The notes under the pieces: model-generated
Database searches by the model: none
What the model was told of the DNA's origin: nothing
What the model saw: the letters and a program-made list of their open reading frames with translations, nothing else
Program-made: the position numbers and the translations under genes
Shown: positions 1 through 9,613 of the stretch, one piece after another
How the letters are laid out: each line of letters opens with the position of its first letter
Position numbering within the stretch: the stretch's first letter is position 1
From: MnTg04 sp964568075
GTDB lineage: Bacteria > Pseudomonadota > Gammaproteobacteria > Steroidobacterales > MnTg04
Assembly: GCA_964568075.1 (NCBI GenBank)
Contig: CAZMOM010000012.1
Coordinates: 20,727-84,726 of the forward strand
Direction: 5' to 3'
Length of the DNA: 64,000 nucleotides

Positions 1-1188
1 TGCGAACAGCTTTTTGCTCAGCGAGGGAATATCGTTATCCGCGTCATATATTTTTCGGCTGCCCAGCGAAAGGTCGAGAAGACACGGCGCAGACTGTAAT
101 TTTTCCGGGATAACCGCGTTGAAGGCGGCGGTGTTCGCCGAAAGCCATCGCTGAATTTGTCCCGCTTGCGGAGCGGACACCAGGCCACACACTGCCCTGC
201 CCTGGTAATGCCCGCGCTGTAAATTTCTGCCGCGTAACGCGTGCAGCGCCCGCCACGCAGCTGCGGCGTGGATCTGCGAATACTTGTCGCCATCGTCGGC
301 GGCCAGTGCGGCATGAATAACGGTCATGCAAAGCCGGATCTCGACCAGCGGCAGAAACGTCTCTATCTCGGATTCGTTCAGCGGCCATTCGGAGTGGTAG
401 CCGGCGAGAACTTCGTTGGCCCTCTCGACGGGACGGTCGTTGTCAAGCAGAACATAGGCGGCGGCAATTGCCGCCTCGGCGACACGCCAGGTTTCTACCA
501 GGTCGCCGAAGTCGATGATCGCGGATATGCCCTTGCCATCGTCCCGGACCAGCAGATTGTGATCGTTGGCATCTCCATGAATGACGGAACGCCTGAGTTT
601 TCCCCGCAGGCGGTCGGTGGTCGCCAGGCTACGCTCAAGTACTTCACTTGCCAGCGCGCGTCGTCCGGAATTCTTGATGGCTTTTAGTCCATTGCGCAAA
701 TCCCTGCCCTGCGCAATATCCCAGCGCAAATAGCGTCGCGCACGGTCGTCAGCAAACGCCGCCAGGGTCCTGTCCAGGCGGCCCATCAGCGAACCGAGCT
801 CGAATGGTACTCGCTGGCCGGGCGCAGCAGATGCGAGAACTCGACCTGGCAGGTAACCGACGGCCCAGACCAGCCAATGGCCGCCGTCGAAATCGACCGT
901 GGGCAGTCGATCGTCCTGGACTGGTCTTCTGACCGGCTGGATCGTGACTCCCGTATCCCGCGACGACAGAAAATCCAGGACGCTTTGCTGTAACGCGATG
1001 ACCTCGCGCTGCTCTGGATGGCTGAGTTTCAACACCCATGACTTTCCGCTTTTATCGTCCTTGATGCGAAAATTGTGTCCATCGCAGCCGAACAGCCGGG
1101 TGGCGGACCCGTTGATGGCAAAGATGTCACGGGCGATGCGCGCGGCATCATTCAGCAGTTGCTTTTCTCCGACTGTTTTTGCGGTCAA
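1..1188 (-). CDS. Phosphotransferase (APH/ChoK-fold) domain protein, C-terminus outside window
   Basis: 396 codons are visible and the frame is still open at the left edge, so the C-terminus is missing. The kinase-fold domain shows the APH-family catalytic loop HGDANDHN at about residues 204-211 and the metal-binding motif IIDFGD at about 225-229. The likely start is a TTG at 1188-1186 that overlaps the TGA of the upstream YkvA-family gene (TTGA), which implies translational coupling. No in-frame ATG lies near the N-terminus. In Gammaproteobacteria such a domain of about 350-400 residues often forms the N-terminal part of a ~1000-residue protein with peptidase and class-III aminotransferase domains. 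The open frame fits that, but the rest is not in the window. Substrate unknown; nothing marks it as an antibiotic-resistance enzyme. Confidence 0.8.
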   Translation of the reverse strand, partial: MTAKTVGEKQLLNDAARIARDIFAINGSATRLFGCDGHNFRIKDDKSGKSWVLKLSHPEQREVIALQQSVLDFLSSRDTGVTIQPVRRPVQDDRLPTVDFDGGHWLVWAVGYLPGRVLASAAPGQRVPFELGSLMGRLDRTLAAFADDRARRYLRWDIAQGRDLRNGLKAIKNSGRRALASEVLERSLATTDRLRGKLRRSVIHGDANDHNLLVRDDGKGISAIIDFGDLVETWRVAEAAIAAAYVLLDNDRPVERANEVLAGYHSEWPLNESEIETFLPLVEIRLCMTVIHAALAADDGDKYSQIHAAAAWRALHALRGRNLQRGHYQGRAVCGLVSAPQAGQIQRWLSANTAAFNAVIPEKLQSAPCLLDLSLGSRKIYDADNDIPSLSKKLFA

Positions 1189-1706
1189 TGTTGCAGCTTC
1201 TTTTTGCGCCGGCGGCGCATTCGCTCAAGGAGTTGGCGACGTCGTGACTCCAGCGAACCGTCATATCCGGCCTTGTCGCCTGAAGATCGTTTTTCCTCCC
1301 GGAAACAGCAAAAATCACGATAGGCATCGAGTTCATGCTGCAGATCACGCACCACCAGTTCGATCATGATCGCATCGTCGAGGAAACCCAGGCCCGGGAT
1401 ATGATCGGGAATCAGATCGTCGGGTTCGACAAAGTACGCCAGCGCGTTTAGCACGCGTTTGATATCGGGTCCCGGCAGCCTGAAATTATCATCGGTGATC
1501 ATTGCAAGCATCGTCCGCAAATACTCCAGCCGTTGCTCGACAAAAGCCGGTACCTTGATATTTTCCAGGTCGGCCAGTAATTCTCGAGTCGCGGTGATAA
1601 TCAACTCGGGGTCCGACTTTCGAGCCGCACTACGGGCTTCTTTCATGATCAGGTCGAAATGACGGAGGTCATCTTCGGTGAGATCAAAACTGACGCGTAT
1701 TTGCAT
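1185..1706 (-). CDS. YkvA family (DUF1232) protein
   Basis: 173 residues. The middle holds the DUF1232 signature: a VLNALAYFVEPDDLIPD-type segment followed by GLGFLDDA at about residues 88-115, seen in YkvA-like proteins of unknown function. The family core is usually a short membrane-associated helical pair. Here it is embedded in a longer soluble-looking chain with a very basic C-terminal tail (RRRQLLERMRRRRKKK), which could contact membrane or nucleic acid. It is translationally coupled to the phosphotransferase gene that follows it on the minus strand. Function is not known. Confidence 0.8.
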   Translation of the reverse strand: MQIRVSFDLTEDDLRHFDLIMKEARSAARKSDPELIITATRELLADLENIKVPAFVEQRLEYLRTMLAMITDDNFRLPGPDIKRVLNALAYFVEPDDLIPDHIPGLGFLDDAIMIELVVRDLQHELDAYRDFCCFREEKRSSGDKAGYDGSLESRRRQLLERMRRRRKKKLQH

Positions 1707-1790
1707 GGTTTTCCTTGCAGTAATACGGAAAGGCAGGCGACTATAACGGATATTCTCCCACCCCGCACAAGCCTGGTATCAGGATAATTC

Positions 1791-2675
1791 TTGACCATAA
1801 AACATATCTTTCTGACCCTGGCGATTAACCTCATATGGGGACTAAACGTTGTCATCGCAAAATTTGGCGTCGGCCAGATGCCCCCTATTTTCTTTACGTT
1901 TTTGCGCTTTTGCATCGTTGCGCTGGTGCTGCTCCCTTTTCTCAGGATTCACAAGGGACAGATGCTCGCGATCGGCTTTGTCGGGATCGCTGCCGGTGGC
2001 ATACATTTCGCCCTGACTTTTCTCGGGCTTGCGATGGCAGCGGACGTATCGAGTGTCGCTATCGCGATGCAACTCGGCATCCCGTTCGCGACGGTGCTGT
2101 CGATGCTGTTTCTCGGCGAGAAAATCCGGATCTGGCGTTGGCTGGGCCTCTCGATGGCTTTTGGGGGTGTCATGGTGATCAGCTTCGACCCCCAGGTTTT
2201 CGCGTATCGGGCTGCGTTGATGTTTGTTGTGACCGGAGCATTGTTCGGGGCCAGCGGTTTGCTGGTCGCGAAAAAACTCCGTGGGGTTGGTGTTTTTGAG
2301 TTGCAGAGCTGGATCGCAATGATCAGCTGGCCGGTCCTGCTGGCGCTGTCCCTGCTGATCGAATCGGGACAATATGGCTCGCTTGTGCGGGCCGATCTTC
2401 CTGTCTGGGCGGCCGTGTTTTATACCGCGTTAGCAGCAAGCGTTTTGGGGCACAGTGGCATGTATTACCTGATACAGCATTACGAACTGTCGCTGGTCAT
2501 GCCAACCTTCCTTCTGGCCACCGTGTTCGCCGTGATATTTGGCGTCACTTTGATGGGCGATCAGCTGACCTGGCGCATGCTGACGGGGGGCACCTGTACC
2601 CTGCTCGGCGTGTTGCTGATCCTCAAAAGACAGTCCAGGAAATCCCGGACCATCGCGGCACCGCCCGCAACATAA
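1791..2675 (+). CDS. EamA/DMT-superfamily transporter
   Basis: 294 residues, about ten hydrophobic segments in two EamA repeats, with the N-terminal pattern INLIWGLNVVIAKFGV typical of the drug/metabolite transporter superfamily. Expected role: inner-membrane export of an amino acid or other small metabolite; the substrate cannot be read from sequence. The chosen start is TTG at 1791, preceded at about 7 bp by AGGATA. The divergent gene start at 1706 leaves an 84-bp shared upstream region. Ordinary length for the family. Confidence 0.85.
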   Translation: MTIKHIFLTLAINLIWGLNVVIAKFGVGQMPPIFFTFLRFCIVALVLLPFLRIHKGQMLAIGFVGIAAGGIHFALTFLGLAMAADVSSVAIAMQLGIPFATVLSMLFLGEKIRIWRWLGLSMAFGGVMVISFDPQVFAYRAALMFVVTGALFGASGLLVAKKLRGVGVFELQSWIAMISWPVLLALSLLIESGQYGSLVRADLPVWAAVFYTALAASVLGHSGMYYLIQHYELSLVMPTFLLATVFAVIFGVTLMGDQLTWRMLTGGTCTLLGVLLILKRQSRKSRTIAAPPAT

Positions 2676-2799
2676 GGCATCCACGTCACATTATCGACGA
2701 TGCGGCACTCCGAAATTGACGGATTTGCGAACTGGATCACGGTGGTTAAATTCGACCACGGGCTATGGTACAGGAGTGTAAACGGCTAAGGAGCCCGCT

Positions 2800-3000
2800 A
2801 TGTCAGTGCAAAATCCGACAATGGGAGACGCCGAGGAACGCACATATGCGGATGTGCTGAATTACCTCCGCCAGGCGGAACCGGACCAGGTTGCCGCATT
2901 TCGCAGGTATTTCCAGACCTGCAAAAAAACAGATAAAGACAAAATCGTTGGTCTGACCGGCATTCTGCGGGCCCTGGAAGAAGTCGGCGAGAAGAAATAA
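2800..3000 (+). CDS. Small hypothetical protein (66 aa)
   Basis: 66 residues, acidic/basic and soluble, no membrane segment. ATG is preceded by a strong AAGGAG, which supports real translation. The chain looks helical (TYADVLNYLRQAEP, then VGLTGILRALEEVGEKK). I do not recognise a family. It stands alone between the EamA gene and the DUF465 gene, 124 bp after the former. Confidence 0.55.
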   Translation: MSVQNPTMGDAEERTYADVLNYLRQAEPDQVAAFRRYFQTCKKTDKDKIVGLTGILRALEEVGEKK

Positions 3001-3109
3001 GCCTGTCCGTCCACACCAGCCCACAGGCGCCGATTTCGGCGTCACATCCACTTCCACCTGCCATAATCTGTTGTAATTGAAACTATTTTTCTGATGTTGC
3101 ACTGCAAGA

Positions 3110-3138
3110 ATGACGGTCTTCTTCACGCGCGCTATATT
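3110..3138 (+). promoter_or_regulatory. Candidate sigma-70 promoter of the DUF465 gene
   Basis: ATGACG, 17-bp spacer, TATATT. The -10 is close to consensus and the -35 has two mismatches. It would give a leader of about 100 nt before the gene at 3247. Inference from motif and spacing only. Confidence 0.4.
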
Positions 3139-3246
3139 GGTTCCGTAACCTGATTAATCCCACTGCGGTGGGCGCAGGACCTGCAAGGAGAGGCACACGG
3201 ATATCCCAATACACAATCCATTCAGATATACAGGAGGTAGACGCCA

Positions 3247-3516
3247 ATGAGCGCTGATCTAATGAATATCGACTCCATGATGGGCCAAAACCACGATCTT
3301 CATCATGAATTCCCGGAATTTGCCGATTTAATCGACACACTCTGGGAAGCAGACGAGAGTTTTGCCCACCTCGCTGATGATTACACCAGACTGAATCGTG
3401 AAGTCATTCGAATAGAACAAGGGATTGAACCCCGCGACAATCAATATTTCGAAGACGCGAAAAAACAACGTCTTCTGAAAAAAGACCGCATATACCGACT
3501 CCTGCAATCAGGCTGA
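3247..3516 (+). CDS. YdcH/DUF465 family protein
   Basis: 89 residues with the DUF465 helical-hairpin pattern: FPEFADLIDTLWEADESFAHL followed by a charged second helix ending KKQRLLKKDRIYRLLQ. The Shine-Dalgarno AGGAGGT lies 9-10 bp before the ATG. The N-terminal 15 residues precede the usual family start, and an ATG at Met11 or Met12 is an alternative. Function of the family is not established. Confidence 0.8.
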   Translation: MSADLMNIDSMMGQNHDLHHEFPEFADLIDTLWEADESFAHLADDYTRLNREVIRIEQGIEPRDNQYFEDAKKQRLLKKDRIYRLLQSG

Positions 3517-3523
3517 TAAACCG

Positions 3524-3544
3524 GCTGGTCAGACGCTGACCAGC
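3524..3544 (+). terminator. Hairpin after the DUF465 gene
   Basis: Perfect 9-bp stem GCTGGTCAG / CTGACCAGC with a 3-nt loop, 8 nt after the stop codon. It lacks a T-run, so it may be a stabilising or weak terminator stem. Confidence 0.45.
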
Positions 3545-3683
3545 AAATAAATGACGGGCGTCGGCGGCCGCGACCCGCCGTCTACGGCCCTGGCTAGAAA
3601 AGGGCGTTTCCAGGATCCGGCTGCTTCCGCCGGTAGCGGATCCGGCTGATGCTTTAAAACAGAAAACGAAAGGACAAAGCGCC

Positions 3684-5735
3684 GTGAGCAGTTATCAATC
3701 TGCGGACATCCGCAATATCGCCCTTGTCGGCCACAGTGGCTCAGGCAAAACCACGCTGACCGAAGTCCTGCTCGAAAAAACAGGAGCTATCCATTCCCGC
3801 GGAACCATCGAGCGTGGCTCTACAGTCAGCGATTTTGAATCGCAGGAAAAAGAACTGGGTCATTCGTTGGAGACGGCGATTTGCTTTGCGGATCATAACG
3901 ACACCCACATCAATTTTATCGACACACCCGGATACCCCGATTTTGCTGGCCGCAGCATTGCTATTTTGCCCGCGGTCGAAACAGCCGCCGTCGTTATTAG
4001 CGCCGAACATGGCATCGAGCTGGTTACCCGGCGGATGATGGCTGCAGCAGCCGAAGACGGCCTCTGCCGGATGATCATCATCAACCATATTGACGCACCG
4101 GGTGTAAACCTGCAGCAGTTAATGAACAGCATCAAGGAATCATTCGGTAACGAGTGCCTGCCAATTAACCTGCCCGCTGACGGTGGAAAAAAAGTCGTCG
4201 ATTGTTACTTCAAACCGAAAAATGGCGAATCAGTCGATTTTTCGTCGGTAGAAGCAGCGCACACTGAAATAATTGATCAGGTCGTCGAGCTCGACGAGGA
4301 TTTGATGGAACAATACCTCGAGCAGGGGCAAAACCTGGAGCCGTCGCAGTTACATGATGTATTCGATAAAGCCATGCGGCGCGGGCACCTGGTACCGGTT
4401 TGCTTTGTCTCCGCCGAGACGGGATCCGGAATTAATCAGTTGCTGAATATTATTGTGGAGCTAATGCCAAACCCGATGGAGGGCAATCCGCCGCCATTTA
4501 TAAAAGGTGAAGGAGATGACGCCGTACCCGTCAAAGTCGAACCCGTAGCGGACAAACACGCTATCGCCCACGTTTTCAAAGTGATGGTTGATCCTTTTAT
4601 CGGGCGCATGGGAATTTTTCGCATCCACCAGGGCACCGTTACGCCAAATACGCAGCTTTACATCGGTGACGCGCGAAAGCCGTTCAAGGTTTCTCATCTG
4701 TATCGTCTGCAGGGCAAAGAGCATATCGAGATGGCGCGCGGCATCCCTGGTGATATATGCGCCATCGCAAAAGTGGATGAAATCGAGTTCGATGCAGTCC
4801 TCCATGATTCCCACGATGAAGACCGGTTCCACCTCAAGGCGGTAGCCAGCCCGCCACCGATGCACGGCGTAGCCATCTCACCGAAACGCCGTGGTGATGA
4901 GCAAAAACTTTCTGAATCCCTGGCAAAATTGGCGGCGGAGGATCCCAGCCTCGTGGTCGAGCACAACGCAGCCGCCAATGAAACGGTCATTCGTGGAAGC
5001 GGTGAGCTCCACCTGCGCGCCATTATGGAGCGCATGAAAGACCGGTATCACGTGGAGGTGGAGACACGCCCGCCAAGCATTCCCTATCGTGAAACTATTA
5101 CGCGAAAAGCCGAAGGGCATCACCGGCATAAAAAGCAGACCGGTGGCGCCGGCCAGTTTGGCGAGGTTTTTTTGCGAATCGAGCCTCTGCCAAGGGACCA
5201 GGGGTTCGAGTTCGTCAATAAAGTGGTCGGTGGATCCATTCCCTACCAATTTATTCCTGCTGTGGAGAAAGGCGTTCGCCAGATCCTGGCATCGGGCGCC
5301 ATCGCCGGCTACACGCTGCAGGACATGCGGGTCACCGTGTACGACGGGAAACACCATCCGGTCGACTCTAAGGAAGTTGCGTTCGTTGCTGCCGGTCGCA
5401 AGGCGTTTCTCGATGCCATCAACCAGGCCAAACCCATTATTCTGGAACCGATCGTCAAGGTAGAAATCACGGTACCTAGCGATCATGTGGGCGATATCGC
5501 CGGTGATCTCTCCGCCCGCCGTGGTCGCATCAACGGCAACGAGGTGCTCAGCGGCAACCTGGTCCGTATCGATGGCGGAGTACCGCTGGCGGAATTGGAA
5601 AATTATCAGACAAGGCTCGGCTCGCTGACTGGCGGAGTGGGCAGCTTTACGATGGCATTCAGCCATTATCAACCTGTTCCGGCGCCGGTCCAGAAAGAGC
5701 TGTCGACGTCGTTCCAGGTCGCCGACAACGCCTGA
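3684..5735 (+). CDS. Elongation factor G-like GTPase (EF-G paralogue)
   Basis: 683 residues, the full domain set of the EF-G-like group: G domain at the N-terminus, then domains II to V, with an EF-G domain IV/V C-terminus (LSARRGRINGNEV). The P-loop GHSGSGKT is at residues 16-23 and DTPG at 80-83. The G4 motif reads NHID at 134-137, where translational GTPases normally have NKxD. The GTG start at 3684 is preceded by AAAGGA. Such paralogues coexist with the main fusA of the str operon; some act in ribosome recycling or stress, others are uncharacterised. It stands alone here, away from any ribosomal gene, which argues that it is not the housekeeping EF-G. Confidence 0.88.
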   Translation: MSSYQSADIRNIALVGHSGSGKTTLTEVLLEKTGAIHSRGTIERGSTVSDFESQEKELGHSLETAICFADHNDTHINFIDTPGYPDFAGRSIAILPAVETAAVVISAEHGIELVTRRMMAAAAEDGLCRMIIINHIDAPGVNLQQLMNSIKESFGNECLPINLPADGGKKVVDCYFKPKNGESVDFSSVEAAHTEIIDQVVELDEDLMEQYLEQGQNLEPSQLHDVFDKAMRRGHLVPVCFVSAETGSGINQLLNIIVELMPNPMEGNPPPFIKGEGDDAVPVKVEPVADKHAIAHVFKVMVDPFIGRMGIFRIHQGTVTPNTQLYIGDARKPFKVSHLYRLQGKEHIEMARGIPGDICAIAKVDEIEFDAVLHDSHDEDRFHLKAVASPPPMHGVAISPKRRGDEQKLSESLAKLAAEDPSLVVEHNAAANETVIRGSGELHLRAIMERMKDRYHVEVETRPPSIPYRETITRKAEGHHRHKKQTGGAGQFGEVFLRIEPLPRDQGFEFVNKVVGGSIPYQFIPAVEKGVRQILASGAIAGYTLQDMRVTVYDGKHHPVDSKEVAFVAAGRKAFLDAINQAKPIILEPIVKVEITVPSDHVGDIAGDLSARRGRINGNEVLSGNLVRIDGGVPLAELENYQTRLGSLTGGVGSFTMAFSHYQPVPAPVQKELSTSFQVADNA

Positions 5736-5909
5736 AGTTGTCGTCTGACATAACGTCGCCGGGGACGACGCAGACGGCGCCTAACCGTGTATGTGCCACC
5801 GTTTGTCTCATCGCGCGGCACCAGGCCTTTTCCATTGCGGTCGAAATCGTTATTAATACGCTGTCGGCAATGTGCCCGCAGCGGACAGGTGGCCAGAAGG
5901 TCTGTATTG

Positions 5910-7454
5910 ATGGTTAAACGACTGCTCAGCATCACTTTGATGATTCCGGTTCTGGCCGGAGGTTGGGCAATGGCCGGAATACCCGAACTGGATGGCCTGA
6001 CCGAACAGCACCTGGATGTCAACGAGGTGCCGCAGCAGCAGCCCGACACCCTTCCCATTACAACCGACAGCGCCAAAGCCAGGGAATATTTTTGGCAGGC
6101 ACGGCACCGGCAGTGGAATTTCGATATTGACGGTGCGATCAGGTACTACCAGAAAGCGCTTAAACATGACCCGGAATTTGTTCGTGCTCATCTGCAGCTC
6201 GGACTGCTTAAAGCGCCAAAATCGAATTGGCATCTCATTCGGGCGGGCGCCAATCTTGATTTGCTGCCTGAGAGTGAACGCAAGTTTGCCAGCCTGATTT
6301 TGAAAAATCGCCTGCATACGGAACCGCTGCAGAAACTTGCTGATCAGTACCCGAATGATGCAGAAGTTCTGCTTTATCTTGGACTGGCCTATAAACGGAA
6401 CAACCAGTTGCCGGCGGCACGCGACAGTTTTCTTGCTGCGATCAAGAAATACCCGGTTTCTGCGCTGGCGTGGCAAAACCTGGCCGAACAGTATCTTGCG
6501 CTAAAGGATCATTACCGGGCTTATATCGCGCTGGAAAAAGAGAAATCTCTGATTCCGGATCGTGCCCAGGCATATCTCGCGCTGGGTGGGTTCTATCTCA
6601 AGACCTGGAAATACGGAAAAGCGATGCACATCGCCGAAAAGGCGATCAGGATTGACCCTGGCCGGTCGCAGGGTTATGTGCTGATGGCCCACGCCCTGAC
6701 TCTGAGTGGCGATTCGGAAAGTGCGCAGGAGGTTTTGCTTGCCAAACTGAATCTGGTGCCTGAATCGCCCGACAAAATAGAATACGAGATCGCGCTCGTC
6801 GATACGCTAATTGATGATGACAACTACCCCGAAGCCATCAAGATCCTGAGCCGGCTTTACCGGGAAACATCGCTCGTGCAGCGGGAAATGCCGTTGGTAG
6901 ACCGTGGGGTTCGCGGTGGAGACATCTATTTCCTCACTCGCCTCGGCGACACCTACCTTGAGTATGGAGATTACGGCTCGGCGCAAGACGTTTATGACAA
7001 CGTGTTACGCATCTGCGAGGAGTCGGCCGACAATGAGTACCTGCAGACAAACCTTCAGAATACGTATTTGTTTAATACCGCCAGGGTCGCGCTGGTCAAG
7101 GATAATGTCGGAAAAGCCAGACGACTAAAGACTGCGTTGAGCCAGGGGATTGCCAACGGCAATAACTCCGACCTGGCACGAAAGATCGCTCAGCTGGAGG
7201 GTGAAATCCAGCTCGCCGCCGGCAACCCCGATCGGGCAATTGATTTTTTCAGACAGGCTGATACAGATAATCCATACTTGCTCCATCTTCTGGCGACCGC
7301 TTATATGCAGGCCGGCCAGACCGCGAGTGCGCGCAAGTATTACAAGAAGGCGATCGAATACAGCTCATTTGATCGATATGAATATGCCTTTGTCCGGCAT
7401 AAAGCGAGGGCTGCGCTGCATCAGTCAGAACCGCTGGTTGTCGACCGGGAGTAA
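5910..7454 (+). CDS. Exported TPR-repeat protein
   Basis: 514 residues from the ATG at 5910. This start gives a clean signal peptide (MVKRLLSITLMIPVLAGGWAMA), whereas an upstream in-frame start at 5787 would bury it under 41 unlikely residues. The mature protein is built almost entirely of TPR-like helical pairs (for example DGAIRYYQKALKHDPEFVRAH near residue 80 and repeated alanine-rich units to the end). Likely a periplasmic scaffold or adaptor; no catalytic motif seen. Monocistronic between the EF-G-like gene and the ABC operon. Confidence 0.75.
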   Translation: MVKRLLSITLMIPVLAGGWAMAGIPELDGLTEQHLDVNEVPQQQPDTLPITTDSAKAREYFWQARHRQWNFDIDGAIRYYQKALKHDPEFVRAHLQLGLLKAPKSNWHLIRAGANLDLLPESERKFASLILKNRLHTEPLQKLADQYPNDAEVLLYLGLAYKRNNQLPAARDSFLAAIKKYPVSALAWQNLAEQYLALKDHYRAYIALEKEKSLIPDRAQAYLALGGFYLKTWKYGKAMHIAEKAIRIDPGRSQGYVLMAHALTLSGDSESAQEVLLAKLNLVPESPDKIEYEIALVDTLIDDDNYPEAIKILSRLYRETSLVQREMPLVDRGVRGGDIYFLTRLGDTYLEYGDYGSAQDVYDNVLRICEESADNEYLQTNLQNTYLFNTARVALVKDNVGKARRLKTALSQGIANGNNSDLARKIAQLEGEIQLAAGNPDRAIDFFRQADTDNPYLLHLLATAYMQAGQTASARKYYKKAIEYSSFDRYEYAFVRHKARAALHQSEPLVVDRE

Positions 7455-7482
7455 GCGCCCGATTGCGAACCGATGGGAGGAG

Positions 7483-7821
7483 TTAACCGGCCGAAATCGG
7501 GATCAGGCAACCCGTCAAAACCAACAGCAGCCAAGCGGTCAATTTGACATAAAATGGCGTCGAAAAGCCATCCAGTTCGAGGTCCGAAGTCACCTCCACA
7601 TCTTCCATCGCGCCACCAAGATAGACCTGGGGGCGGTTGAAGATATCCTTCGGCAGGACCGTGCGGTGCGTCCCTGAATACTCTGTATCATCCATAAAAC
7701 TGTCTGATCCGGTTGCCTTCTCGAAAGCATCGCACCCGGGTGGCGAACTGACCAAGACCTGCATCACAAACCCGACAGCCTCACGTGAACTGTCCTGACC
7801 AGCCAAAAGGCCATTTCGCAC
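7483..7821 (-). CDS. Doubtful ORF with C-terminal hydrophobic segment
   Basis: 112-codon frame (GTG start, no clear ribosome binding site) in an otherwise gene-free 490-bp stretch. Its last 20 residues form a plausible transmembrane helix (LTAWLLLVLTGCLIPISAG); the rest matches no family I know. It may be a real small tail-anchored protein, a gene remnant, or chance. If it is not real, 7455-7946 is plain intergenic sequence carrying the promoter of the ABC operon. Confidence 0.25.
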   Translation of the reverse strand: MRNGLLAGQDSSREAVGFVMQVLVSSPPGCDAFEKATGSDSFMDDTEYSGTHRTVLPKDIFNRPQVYLGGAMEDVEVTSDLELDGFSTPFYVKLTAWLLLVLTGCLIPISAG

Positions 7822-7946
7822 AGCTTGATTACATCAATACCAGCCCTGTCCAGGCATCTCTTTCACTGTTGCCGGCCGTATGGTAAAAATCCGCCTCGCA
7901 CGCATTTCAGGCGGCGTCGAACGAATGTGCAGGAAATCGATTTTTT

Positions 7947-8879
7947 ATGATCAGAACTGAAAATTTGACGCGTCGTTACGGTGATCTGACGGCGGTAGAC
8001 TCCTTGTCCATCACCGTTGAGCCCGGACAGGTTTTGGGATTTCTCGGTCCCAATGGCGCAGGAAAAACGACGACGATGAGATTGATCGCCGGTTTTATCG
8101 CTCCAAGCTCCGGCAAGGTCAGCGTCTGCGGTCATTCGTTGGCGTCCGCCCCGGTCGCCGCCAGGCGATGCATGGGTTATTTGCCCGAGGGCGCCCCCGG
8201 TTATGACGAAATGACGGTAGACCGATTCCTGCGTTTTATCGCCGATATCAGGGAAATCGATATTTCTCGCAAGCGCTCGCGTCTCGCCGAAGTCATTGAA
8301 CGCCTGCATCTTGAAAGGGTTTTGCGACAGCGCCTCGATACTTTGTCAAAAGGGTTTCGCCGTCGCGTCGGACTTGCACAAGCCATTATTCACGACCCGC
8401 AGGTATTGATTCTTGATGAACCGACCGATGGGCTCGATCCGAACCAGAAGCAGGAAGTCCGGCGACTGATACAGGATATGGCTGCCGACAAAATTATCGT
8501 CATCTCGACGCATATCCTCGAGGAAATTGACGCCGTCTGTAACCGAGTGATGATCATCGCCAATGGCCGGTTGCTGGCCGACGACACGCCCGACGGGTTG
8601 ATCGCGCAATCCCGCTATCACAATGCCGTGACCCTGCGCCTTGATAAGGATGACCCGGAGTCCGTGAAACTGGAAATCGCCGCGCTGCCACAAGTCGCGG
8701 AGGTTGAACTGGACAGCCTGACCGGCCGCCTGACCGCATTTCCTGCCGGCGACCAGACCCCGTTAAGTGAAATCAGCCAACTCGCCAGCCAAAAAAACTG
8801 GGAATTAAAGGAATTGCACCTTGAAAGCGGGCGGATGGAAGAAGTTTTTAAAAGTATTACGACAGGATCAGAGCAATGA
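7947..8879 (+). CDS. ABC transporter ATP-binding protein (GldA-like)
   Basis: 310 residues. Walker A GPNGAGKTT at about residues 35-43, signature-like LSKGFRRRVGLAQ at about 134-146, Walker B VLILDEPTDGLDP at about 153-165, with a C-terminal regulatory extension. First gene of a three-gene operon whose other members are an ABC-2 permease and an auxiliary periplasmic protein. The stop overlaps the permease start (ATGA). This arrangement is the Gld-type ABC system, named for gliding motility in Bacteroidetes but widespread in Proteobacteria, where its substrate is unknown. Confidence 0.88.
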   Translation: MIRTENLTRRYGDLTAVDSLSITVEPGQVLGFLGPNGAGKTTTMRLIAGFIAPSSGKVSVCGHSLASAPVAARRCMGYLPEGAPGYDEMTVDRFLRFIADIREIDISRKRSRLAEVIERLHLERVLRQRLDTLSKGFRRRVGLAQAIIHDPQVLILDEPTDGLDPNQKQEVRRLIQDMAADKIIVISTHILEEIDAVCNRVMIIANGRLLADDTPDGLIAQSRYHNAVTLRLDKDDPESVKLEIAALPQVAEVELDSLTGRLTAFPAGDQTPLSEISQLASQKNWELKELHLESGRMEEVFKSITTGSEQ

Positions 8880-9610
8880 GCCCGATCAAAATTATATTCA
8901 AAAGAGAATTATCAGCCTATTTTTCGACGCCGCTCGCCTATGTCTTTATCGTAATTTTCCTGCTGTTATCCGGCGTATTCACATTCTACCTGGGCAGCTT
9001 TTTCGAGCGTGGCCAGGCGGACCTGTCTTCCTTTTTTGGGTTTCACCCCTGGTTGTATCTTCTCCTGATACCAGCAATATCGATGCGTCTTTGGGCTGAA
9101 GAAAGAAGCAGTGGCAGCATCGAACTGTTGCTGTGCCTGCCGATCACGCTCTGGCAGGCCACTCTCGGTAAATTTCTTGCGGCATGGATATTTACTGCAA
9201 TCGCGCTGGCGCTGACATTTCCTGTCTGGATCACTGTCAACTACCTCGGTCAGCCAGACAACGGGGCCATAATCGCCGCGTACATCGGTAGTTTGCTGAT
9301 GGCTGGCGGCTTTCTGGCCATTGGCGTCTGCATATCCGCGGCGACCCGCAACCAGGTCATCGCCTTTATTTTTTCTGTCGTGGTTTGTTTTCTGTTCCTG
9401 CTCAGTGGCTTCGAACTGGTGCTAAATTTTTTCCGCGGCTGGTTACCACAAATTCTGGTAGATACGATCGCGTCGTTCAGTATCCTGACTCACTTTCAGG
9501 CGATCTCGAAAGGTGTTATCGATCTTCGTGACATCGTCTTTTTTGCCGCACTGATCGTGGTCTGGCTAATGGCGAGCGCGATCGTTCTGGACCTGAAGAA
9601 GGCGAACTGA
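8876..9610 (+). CDS. ABC-2 type permease (GldF-like)
   Basis: 244 residues, six membrane segments, with the hallmark loop RLWAEERSSGSIELLLCLPI between helices 2 and 3. This loop contacts the ATPase in GldF/ABC-2 permeases. Overlaps the ATPase gene by 4 bp and ends 3 bp before the auxiliary gene, so the three are co-translated. Inner membrane. Confidence 0.88.
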   Translation: MSPIKIIFKRELSAYFSTPLAYVFIVIFLLLSGVFTFYLGSFFERGQADLSSFFGFHPWLYLLLIPAISMRLWAEERSSGSIELLLCLPITLWQATLGKFLAAWIFTAIALALTFPVWITVNYLGQPDNGAIIAAYIGSLLMAGGFLAIGVCISAATRNQVIAFIFSVVVCFLFLLSGFELVLNFFRGWLPQILVDTIASFSILTHFQAISKGVIDLRDIVFFAALIVVWLMASAIVLDLKKAN

Positions 9611-9613
9611 GTC

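Noticed and set aside
4878..5672. 264-codon open frame on the minus strand inside the EF-G-like gene
   Set aside because: Fully antisense to a well-supported gene, with no domain pattern; a by-product of codon bias.
5787..5909. Upstream in-frame start for the TPR protein
   Set aside because: Would put 41 non-conserved residues ahead of a clean signal peptide; ATG 5910 preferred.
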